Source: Gemmatimonadota bacterium (GTDB taxonomy: Bacteria > Gemmatimonadota > Gemmatimonadetes > Longimicrobiales > Gaopeijiaceae). Taken from it: a stretch of 12,244 nucleotides of DNA. Of this stretch, positions 6,641-12,244 are shown piece by piece. A program made the translations under genes and the position numbers. Position 1 is the first letter of the stretch; every line of letters begins with the position of its first letter. The notes beneath the pieces are model-generated. The model did no database searches and was not told the origin of the DNA. It saw only the letters and a list, made by a program, of their open reading frames with translations. Location: assembly GCA_026713345.1 (NCBI GenBank), contig JAPOOQ010000217.1:1-12244 (forward strand). Direction: 5' to 3'.

Positions 6641-9312
6641 GGCTCGACGTCCAGCCTTACCGTCCCGCGCGCCCCGTCCATCTCGATCCAGCGGCCACTC
6701 TCGATTCGGCTGGTGACCCCTGCGATCGAGACGATGGCCGGAATCCCCATTTCGCGAGCCACGATCGCCGAGTGGGAGAGCAGGCTGCCGCGCTCGACCA
6801 GAATCCCGGCCGCGGCCGGGAAGAGCATGATCCAGCCCGGATCGGTGCGCTCCGCCACCAGGATCTCACCTTGCTTCAGTTCGGCCCCCCGCGGATCGCG
6901 GATAACGCGCGCCCGGCCCCGCACCACTCCCGGACAGCAGCCGATGCCACGCAGCCCGTCGTCTCCCTCGGCTTCCCCCTCCCCGGTGGGGATCGCCGCG
7001 CTTCCCGCGTAGCTGTTCGCGATGTAGGGAGCGCCGAAGGTCTCGAAGCGGTCGGCCGGAGCCTCGAGTTCGGCGTAGCGCTCGAAGGCACGGCGCCGCA
7101 CACCGGCGAGACCACGCAGGTCGTCGCACGCCGCGGCCCCCTCGACGTACGCGACGATCTCGTCGAGCTCCAGATGAAACACGTCGCGCGCATCGTCGAG
7201 GACTCCCTCGGCAAACAGTCTGCGCCCGGCCTCGAGGAAGATCCTGCGCACGCGGCCGAACAGTCGGGTACGCTCGAACCTCAGGTTCTCCCGGTCACGG
7301 ACCCGGCGGCGGGCGTTGCGCAACACCCACGCGAAGACGGCGCGGCGCAGCGGGCGGCGCGCGAGGGCCCGGCGCACCCTCTCCTCCGCTTTCCGCCGCA
7401 CGTCCGCCTGTACGCCGGTGTCGAACGGCTGGCCGCGCGCGAGCCGGGCAGCGGCGTGCCCGACCGAGCGCAGCAGCGGTTCCGGATCATCGAACAGCGT
7501 GGTGGACTCGAGCTTGAGTTCGTCGAGGCAGCGGTCGCCGAAGGTCGCAACATAGTCGTCGTAGCGCCGCGCCAGCGCATCGTTGCGCTGTAGCGCGCGC
7601 AAGGCCGCCGGCACCTCCGCACCGCAAAGGATCTCGGTCAGCCCGGGATCTCCCGCCGCGATCCCGGCCATCTCGACGATGCGCTTCGCGGGTTCGGCGC
7701 TGATCATGCCCCCCTGGTCGCACACCAGATCGTTCTGCAGGGAGCCGTGCTCGTCCTCGTCCGCGGGGCACCACCCGGCCGTGAGCCGACCCAGCACGCC
7801 GAAGAATATCATGGCGAAGAAGTCGTTGATCAGAGGCGCATCCCAGCGCGTCAGCAGGCTCGCTTCCAGCGCGCGATAGTCGGTCACCAGCTGGTCGAGC
7901 CGCCGCGCAGCCAGCGGTGGATCGGGCGGGGCGAGCGCGCGGTTGAGGCGGTCGTGGAACCGGTCGATCATGCGCGGCAGGCGCACCTGGTTGGCGACCA
8001 TGCCCGCCATTGTGCGGCCCAGCCGAAGCAGATCGACGAGGCGCGCCGACGCGGAGGCGCTGGTTGCCGCGGCGGTGATCTCGTCCGGAAGACTCTCCCG
8101 CACGCCCATCATCTGTTCCATGAACCGGCGGTTGAAGGTGTAGCCCGGGAGCAGCGCGATGACGCGGTACCAGTTGAGGAGATTGTAGTATACGCGTCCC
8201 TGGATCAGCCCCAGCATGCGGCGGAAGGTGAGCTCGTTGGCGGCGATCCTGCTCTTGCTCACGCCCAGCATGCGGCAGAACTCGCGGTAGACGCCTTCGT
8301 AGGCGTGCAGCGCGAAGCTGAAGGTCAGCGGGGTGGTGATTCCGCTGTAGCTCTCGACGATGTTGGAGTTGTCCCAGATGGCGCGCACGCCGTCGGGATC
8401 GGGAGTCGCGGCTAGCGAGGTGATGGGTCGCGATTGCAGGAGGAAGATTTCGCCGCCGCGCATCGCCCATTCGATGTCCTGCGGCCGCCCGAAGTGCCGC
8501 TCGGCCCGGCGCGCGAGTTCCGCGACGCGCGCCACCTGCTCGTCGGTCAGCGCCGGTTCGGAGGCGGCGGGCCCGGCGACCTCATGCTCCGCGAAACCTT
8601 CCGCGCTGTCCGGCGCCGGCCGGTGCGCCAGGTTCTTCGCCACGATGTCGCGCTCGAGAATCGTTCCGTCGAAGTGGACGCGCCAGGTATCGGCGTCGGC
8701 GTCCCCGCCGACCAGCGCCGTGCCCAGACCGTGGAGCGCCGAGACCACCGCCACCGAGCGGCGCCCGGTCACCGGGTCGGCGCTGAAGGCGACTCCGGAG
8801 ACTTCGCTGTCGACCATCTCCTGCACCAGAACGGCGGGCGCCTGCGGAAGCCCCTCGAGGTTGTTCTCCCGCCGGTAGGCCAGAACGCGTTCGCTGAAGC
8901 CGGATCGCCACACGCCGACGATCCGGGACGGCAGGCGCTCGCGCGTGACGGACAGGTAGCTGTCGAACTGACCGGCGAAGGAGTGTTCGACGCCGTCCTC
9001 CTGCACGCCGGACGAGCGCACTGCGACGAAGCGACTGCCCTGATCCAGCGCCGCGAAACGCGCCTCGACCTCTTCCATAACCTCGGCCGGCGGCGAGACC
9101 CGCGCGAAGAACTCCTCGAGCTCGTCCTGTTCTTCCGCCTGGAGGAGCGCGCGGCTCTGGCCCGGCGACAGGCCCGCTTCGAACGCGGCCGGCGAGATCA
9201 CGAACCACGCCGGGATCTTCATCCCCGTCCCGGAAAGCGAGGAGAGCGCCGCCGCCTTGCCTCCCATGCGGCTGAGATCGACGCCGTCCGAATGCGAGAG
9301 AACGAAGGTCAT
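6637..9312 (-). CDS. PEP-synthase-like / rifampin-phosphotransferase-like ATP-grasp phosphotransferase
   Basis: 891 residues from the ATG at 9312, which forms an ATGA overlap with the UbiA stop. Residues about 12-300 are the PPDK/PEP-synthase ATP-grasp domain: GGKAAAL at 17-23, AVRSSGVQEDG at 97-107, QEMVDSEVSGVAFSADPVTG at 164-183 and DIEWA..FLLQSRPIT at 279-298. A long middle region (about 310-790) is divergent and mostly helical. The C-terminus is the swivelling phosphohistidine domain with GSLLSHSAIVAREMGIPA, catalytic His at 847. The PEP/pyruvate-binding TIM barrel that follows in true PEP synthase or PPDK is missing. This order and length match rifampin phosphotransferase (about 870 residues), which splits ATP to AMP and phosphate and puts the beta-phosphate on a hydroxyl. 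In this operon the acceptor is more likely a lipid or isoprenoid alcohol than an antibiotic, but that is inference. A longer reading frame starting at 9555 runs antiparallel-free through the UbiA gene and is not needed. Confidence 0.88.
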   Translation of the reverse strand: MTFVLSHSDGVDLSRMGGKAAALSSLSGTGMKIPAWFVISPAAFEAGLSPGQSRALLQAEEQDELEEFFARVSPPAEVMEEVEARFAALDQGSRFVAVRSSGVQEDGVEHSFAGQFDSYLSVTRERLPSRIVGVWRSGFSERVLAYRRENNLEGLPQAPAVLVQEMVDSEVSGVAFSADPVTGRRSVAVVSALHGLGTALVGGDADADTWRVHFDGTILERDIVAKNLAHRPAPDSAEGFAEHEVAGPAASEPALTDEQVARVAELARRAERHFGRPQDIEWAMRGGEIFLLQSRPITSLAATPDPDGVRAIWDNSNIVESYSGITTPLTFSFALHAYEGVYREFCRMLGVSKSRIAANELTFRRMLGLIQGRVYYNLLNWYRVIALLPGYTFNRRFMEQMMGVRESLPDEITAAATSASASARLVDLLRLGRTMAGMVANQVRLPRMIDRFHDRLNRALAPPDPPLAARRLDQLVTDYRALEASLLTRWDAPLINDFFAMIFFGVLGRLTAGWCPADEDEHGSLQNDLVCDQGGMISAEPAKRIVEMAGIAAGDPGLTEILCGAEVPAALRALQRNDALARRYDDYVATFGDRCLDELKLESTTLFDDPEPLLRSVGHAAARLARGQPFDTGVQADVRRKAEERVRRALARRPLRRAVFAWVLRNARRRVRDRENLRFERTRLFGRVRRIFLEAGRRLFAEGVLDDARDVFHLELDEIVAYVEGAAACDDLRGLAGVRRRAFERYAELEAPADRFETFGAPYIANSYAGSAAIPTGEGEAEGDDGLRGIGCCPGVVRGRARVIRDPRGAELKQGEILVAERTDPGWIMLFPAAAGILVERGSLLSHSAIVAREMGIPAIVSIAGVTSRIESGRWIEMDGARGTVRLDVEP

Positions 9313-10313
9313 CCGAGTTCCCGCCACAGGAGCGGCGCCGGCCCCAGGCTCAGGTAGAGCACCAGCGTCCAGACCCCGGACCAGTTCTCGATCCACGCCC
9401 CCGCGCCCGGTGTCTGGCGTCGCAGGAAGAGAATCCCGATCAGCACCGCGGCTCCGAAGGCCATGCCGAGCGCGATGCCGAGCGGCAGGACGAATCCGAT
9501 GCGCCGCGCGGCCAGGAAGGCACACACGAAGGTGAGCCCCAACACCAGCCACCACATGCCCACCGCACGCGGCCGGCCCCAGACCACGGAATAGTTGGCC
9601 ACGCCCTCCTCTTCATCCGCCGGACTGCGGATCTTGCGCCCGATCTCGATCACCATGCCGTTGAAGAGGCTGGCCAGCAGAAACCAGAAGAGCCCGGACG
9701 GAGGATGGCCCTGGAAGACCAGCCAGTCGGTGCTGGTGGCGTAGAGGTCGACGAGCGGCATGATGGCCATGTGGCTCACCATGTAGAGGAGGTGTTTGCC
9801 GCGCAGCCATTCCCCGACGAAGAACTCCTTGCTCATCAGCGCGAGGTAGGTCCAGGTGACGAGCAGCAGGATGAGAAGCCGTGCGTCCAGCCAGAGGGCC
9901 AGTCCCAGCTGCAGCACCCCGGCGAGCACGAACAGGCCCCCCAGCTCGCGCAGCGTCACGAGGCCGCGCGGAACGGGTCGGTAGGGCCGGTAGCGCGCAT
10001 CCTCCTCGTCGTCCTTGAACTCGTCCGCGATGCGCAGCTGCAGGAAGAAGATCAGGCAGGAGCCGAAGGCGACCACCGCCGAAAGTGGACTGGGCCATCC
10101 CGTGGTCGACCGCAACAACCACGAGAAGGAGACCGCGCTGAAGCTGAAGGCGAGAATGAGCGGCCCGTGGCGCAGGAGGGGAAATCGCTCCCGCTGATAG
10201 ACCCACCAGCGTGCGAGGCCGCGCTTTGTGGGGCCGCGCTCTCCAGGGCCACGCTCCCCAGGCCCGCGTTCTCCAGGCACGCCCGGGCTGGCGTTTTCGG
10301 TCGCTTCCGTCAC
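9309..10313 (-). CDS. UbiA family membrane prenyltransferase
   Basis: 334 residues, about eight or nine membrane helices. The first Asp-rich motif is LRIADEFKDDEED (93-105), with Asp97, Asp101 and Asp105 spaced as in DxxxDxxxD and an Ala where most family members have Asn. RPVPRGLV follows at 112-119, the expected RP..RG. The second motif region, EIGRKIRSPADEEEG followed by VANYSVVWG, replaces the classical DxxxD and keeps the Arg-Lys and acidic cluster. The family moves a polyprenyl diphosphate onto an aromatic ring, glycerol phosphate or another acceptor in the membrane with Mg2+. Neither donor nor acceptor can be read from the sequence. The start is GTG at 10313, 16 bases after the HMG-CoA reductase stop, with a weak Shine-Dalgarno. 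The first 32 residues are a charged low-complexity tail with a GERGP repeat, so a later start is possible. Its TGA overlaps the ATG of the phosphotransferase gene. Confidence 0.88.
   Translation of the reverse strand: MTEATENASPGVPGERGPGERGPGERGPTKRGLARWWVYQRERFPLLRHGPLILAFSFSAVSFSWLLRSTTGWPSPLSAVVAFGSCLIFFLQLRIADEFKDDEEDARYRPYRPVPRGLVTLRELGGLFVLAGVLQLGLALWLDARLLILLLVTWTYLALMSKEFFVGEWLRGKHLLYMVSHMAIMPLVDLYATSTDWLVFQGHPPSGLFWFLLASLFNGMVIEIGRKIRSPADEEEGVANYSVVWGRPRAVGMWWLVLGLTFVCAFLAARRIGFVLPLGIALGMAFGAAVLIGILFLRRQTPGAGAWIENWSGVWTLVLYLSLGPAPLLWRELG
10230..10274 (-). repeat. three tandem 15-bp units encoding GERGP
   Basis: Three consecutive 15-base units encode GERGP GERGP GERGP (UbiA residues 14-28) and are followed by a degenerate TKRG. 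The copies differ mainly at third codon positions, so the peptide has been kept while the bases drifted. It lies in the cytoplasmic N-terminal tail before the first membrane helix. Confidence 0.7.
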
Positions 10314-10332
10314 GATTCCGTCGCTTTCGTCA
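10296..10332 (-). repeat. imperfect 17-bp direct repeat across the HMGR stop / UbiA start
   Basis: On the minus strand TGACGAAAGCGACGGAA (10332-10316) begins with the HMGR stop codon, and TGACGGAAGCGACCGAA (10312-10296) begins one base into the UbiA GTG start. They match at 15 of 17 bases with a 20-bp period. A local duplication probably created this junction. It may also supply the only purine-rich stretch before the UbiA start. Confidence 0.5.
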
Positions 10333-11673
10333 GGATGCCCCTACGTCCGTTTCTCTGCCGTTCCCATCTCTGACGTCCCCCTTCTTCGCGCCTCCGGCGG
10401 GCCCCCGTGCCAGGCTCTGGTGTGCGTGCGTAAAGTGACCGGATGCCAACGCCGCGATGATCGACAGCTCGCCCGCCAGCACCAGGGCGGCGCATACCTC
10501 GGCAAAGGCAGCCGCCTTGCCCGGTCCGGAAAGATTCATCATCTGCAGGCAGGCGTTCTGGCTCGGCAGGCCCGTTCCACCTCCCACCGTGCCGACGATC
10601 ACGTTGGGCAGGGTGACCGCGGCGTACAGACCGCCGTCTCCCGCGGGCTCGAAGCGGGTCACGCCGACGGCCGATTCCGCCACGCAAGCGGCGTCCTGGC
10701 CACAGGCGATGTACAGCGCTGCCATCCCGTTGGAATAGTGCCCCTGAATCCCGATGTTGCCGCTCATCACGCCGCCGATCGACGAGACCCGGTAGAAGTC
10801 CAGCATGCGCCTGGCGCTCGACTTCAGGTGTTTCTTGAGGATGTCGGGGGCGAGGGTCACCTCCGCCGTCACCTTCCTTCCGCGCACGTTCTGAAAGGAC
10901 AGGTGCGACGCCTTCTTGTCCCCCGACATGTTCGCCTCGACGAACCAGTAGGCGGGCTGCACCGGTGTGTGTTCAAGGATAAAGCGACAGATGGCGTCCG
11001 TTGCAATCGTGACCATGTTCTGGCCGGCGGCATCCCCGGTGCTGTATTCGAAGATCAGGTAGACGTGGTTGCCCTCGAGGTTGAAGCGCGTGCGAATGAG
11101 CTCGCCGTGGCGGGTCGTCGAGGCGGCGATGGTGCGGAAGGTCTCCTCGTGGCCGCCGGCCCACAGCAGGAATTTGCCGACCTCGACCAGGTTGTCGAAC
11201 GCGAAGAGCGGAGCCCGCGTCACGCCCTCCCAGAACATCGCCGCCGTACAGCCGCCTGCCAGGGTGATGGCCTGCGCTCCGCGCGTGTAGGACGCCACCA
11301 GCGCGGCTTCGGTCGTCGCCAGCGGCGCGTAGTAGTCCCCCTGGGCGTACAGCCCCCGCACCCGCAGCGGCCCGGCCAACCCGATCGGGAGCTTCACGGT
11401 GCCGATGAAGTTCTCGATGTTCTTGCTGTAGACGACCATCTGCTCGCGCGTCATGGCGTCGAGCAGGCATTCCCGGGATTGTGCCTCGCTATCGAGCAAA
11501 TCCCAGCGCTGGTCCACCGCCTCGGGGGAAATCTGCGAGGTTGCATCGCCGCGGGGGACGTGCGGCGCGATGTCCTCCCGGGAGGGCGTCAGCGCCTGCT
11601 CGATTTCCTCTTCAGACCGGTCGGCGAGCAGCCGCCCGAAGTAGTTGCGCACGCTGCGGAGATCAATGGCCAT
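10330..11673 (-). CDS. hmgA: hydroxymethylglutaryl-CoA reductase homologue, class I-like
   Basis: 447 residues. Known members reduce HMG-CoA to mevalonate with NAD(P)H. Catalytic motifs are all recognisable: ENFIGTVKLPIGLAGPL at 87-103, Glu122 in PLATTEAALVAS, Asp214 in STGDAAGQNM (the cofactor-site position of the class I DAMGMN motif), Lys253 in EANMSGDKKAS, and a C-terminal SGHFTHAHQSLAR where His418 aligns with the class I catalytic His. The DKK and final His motifs are of class I type, but TEA replaces the usual TEG and AAGQN replaces AMGMN, so this is a divergent subgroup. The N-terminus (1-85) has no membrane anchor, so the enzyme is soluble. The last 25 residues are a polar tail. Its ATG lies inside the end of the ligase gene (11-base overlap) with GGAG four bases upstream. 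No other mevalonate-pathway gene is visible, so reduction of another acyl-CoA is possible. Confidence 0.92.
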   Translation of the reverse strand: MAIDLRSVRNYFGRLLADRSEEEIEQALTPSREDIAPHVPRGDATSQISPEAVDQRWDLLDSEAQSRECLLDAMTREQMVVYSKNIENFIGTVKLPIGLAGPLRVRGLYAQGDYYAPLATTEAALVASYTRGAQAITLAGGCTAAMFWEGVTRAPLFAFDNLVEVGKFLLWAGGHEETFRTIAASTTRHGELIRTRFNLEGNHVYLIFEYSTGDAAGQNMVTIATDAICRFILEHTPVQPAYWFVEANMSGDKKASHLSFQNVRGRKVTAEVTLAPDILKKHLKSSARRMLDFYRVSSIGGVMSGNIGIQGHYSNGMAALYIACGQDAACVAESAVGVTRFEPAGDGGLYAAVTLPNVIVGTVGGGTGLPSQNACLQMMNLSGPGKAAAFAEVCAALVLAGELSIIAALASGHFTHAHQSLARGPAGGAKKGDVRDGNGRETDVGAS

Positions 11674-12244
11674 GTGGCTCCAGTTCCTTCATCAGTGCGG
11701 GGTAGTCGACTTTAGCGTTGTGGCGGCGGTCGACGGGGATTTGGGGCATTGGCACGATTCTGTCGATTTGCGCCCAAGATAGCGTCTCGTCCACGCGCCG
11801 CACCGCATTCGCGGGCGCCCGTGGCCCCAGTTGCACCGCCAGCAGGCGCTCGCCGTCGCGGCTGGCGAGCGCGCTTCGCTCGATCCAGGGCAGCTGGCTT
11901 GCCGCGCATTCGGCGGCGAAGGGATAGATCGTGCCGCGTTCGTCGCGAATGACGGCGCCGGCGCGTCCGAGGAGCCACAGCCGCCCCTGGTCGTCAAGGC
12001 AGCCGGCGTCGCCAGTGCGGTGCCAGACCTCGCCCTCGACCCGGAACTTGGTCTCCTCGTCGCCGACACCGTTCAGGTAGCCGGAGAGTACATGAGGGCC
12101 GGAAACCACGATCTCGCCTCCGTGCTCCGGTGGCAGCGCGAGCGCGTCGAACTCCGGTGCATTCATCGCCGGAAGAGGCTCACCCCACTGGTTGCGCAGG
12201 ATGCGCAGATCGATCTGCCGCACCGGCCTTCCCACCAGCAGTCC
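11663..12244 (-). CDS. acyl-adenylating (ANL superfamily) ligase, OleC-like, C-terminal part only
   Basis: The 5' part lies beyond the right edge; 193 residues are visible, starting GLLVGRPV. The adenylation-domain motifs are clear: GEIVVSGPHVLSGYLN at about 43-58 of the fragment, EVWHRTGD at 72-79, RLWLLGR at 88-94, and the C-terminal lysine motif IPVDRRHNAKVDYPALM at 169-185, with Lys178 as the catalytic lysine of the mobile subdomain. PVD.RHNAK is characteristic, in my recollection, of the OleC group, which activates a beta-hydroxy acid and forms a beta-lactone. Other fatty-acyl-AMP ligases can look similar, so the substrate is open. Activation of a carboxylic acid by ATP, giving an acyl-AMP, is the firm part. 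The stop overlaps the HMGR start by 11 bases, so expression is coupled. This is the first visible gene of the operon, and its promoter lies outside the window. Confidence 0.85.
   Translation of the reverse strand, partial: GLLVGRPVRQIDLRILRNQWGEPLPAMNAPEFDALALPPEHGGEIVVSGPHVLSGYLNGVGDEETKFRVEGEVWHRTGDAGCLDDQGRLWLLGRAGAVIRDERGTIYPFAAECAASQLPWIERSALASRDGERLLAVQLGPRAPANAVRRVDETLSWAQIDRIVPMPQIPVDRRHNAKVDYPALMKELEPHGH

Larger units (their letters stand above)
4095..12244 (-). other. six-gene translationally coupled lipid-type biosynthetic operon (open at the right edge)
   Basis: All six genes run leftward. Junctions in order: ligase/HMGR overlap 11 bases, HMGR/UbiA gap 16 bases, UbiA/phosphotransferase ATGA overlap, phosphotransferase/DUF3419 GTGA overlap, DUF3419/kinase ATGA overlap. 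No internal promoter or terminator is evident. The 5' boundary lies outside the window, so more members are likely upstream. Confidence 0.85.

Noticed and set aside
6637..9312. Housekeeping PEP synthase or pyruvate phosphate dikinase
   Set aside because: The C-terminal PEP/pyruvate TIM barrel is absent and the protein ends shortly after the phosphohistidine domain.
6637..9555. Extended form of the phosphotransferase starting at 9555
   Set aside because: The extra 81 residues overlap the UbiA gene and are unlike any ATP-grasp N-terminus; the ATG at 9312 gives the family start (GGKAAAL at residue 17) and an ATGA overlap.

Overview
The window is very GC-rich, and almost all of it is protein-coding in compact, overlapping bacterial gene strings. 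GC content, an M19 dipeptidase lipoprotein next to a DUF3500 protein, and the style of the small membrane proteins at the left end suggest Gemmatimonadota or a similar high-GC environmental bacterium. That placement is inference; no marker gene is present. I see no rRNA, tRNA, transposase, CRISPR array or phage gene.

Layout. (1) Positions 1-893, + strand: the tail of one gene, then two small unassigned genes, one a two-helix membrane protein and the other a membrane-anchored protein with a His/Asp-rich C-terminus. (2) 894-1125: a convergent intergenic region with an AT-rich island carrying two strong inverted repeats. (3) 1126-3538, - strand: a two-gene operon of a renal-dipeptidase-type (M19) lipoprotein followed 7 bp later by an exported DUF3500 protein. 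(4) 3539-3753: a divergent control region with a 16-bp perfect palindrome and a 9-bp direct repeat spaced by exactly 21 bp. (5) 3754-4077, + strand: a single-domain cupin. (6) 4095-12244, - strand: a tightly coupled six-gene operon that runs off the right edge.

The operon in (6) is the main interest. In transcription order it encodes an acyl-adenylating ANL ligase whose C-terminal motif resembles OleC (the window has only its C-terminal part), an HMG-CoA-reductase homologue, a UbiA-type prenyltransferase, a phosphohistidine phosphotransferase with rifampin-phosphotransferase-like architecture (ATP-grasp, middle domain, swivelling His domain, no PEP barrel), a DUF3419/BtaA-like SAM-dependent aminocarboxypropyltransferase, and a polytopic phytol/dolichol-kinase-like protein with an extra C-terminal membrane half. 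Three successive junctions are 4-base ATGA or GTGA overlaps, a fourth overlaps by 11 bases, and the fifth gap is only 16 bases, so the proteins are probably made together. Each activity fits lipid chemistry: acyl activation, thioester reduction, prenyl transfer, phosphorylation of an alcohol, and head-group attachment. No other mevalonate gene, no BtaB and no quinone-ring gene is nearby. I infer an uncharacterised lipid or meroterpenoid pathway, possibly ending in an aminocarboxypropyl (homoserine-like) ether lipid. The family calls are well supported by motifs; the pathway is a hypothesis.
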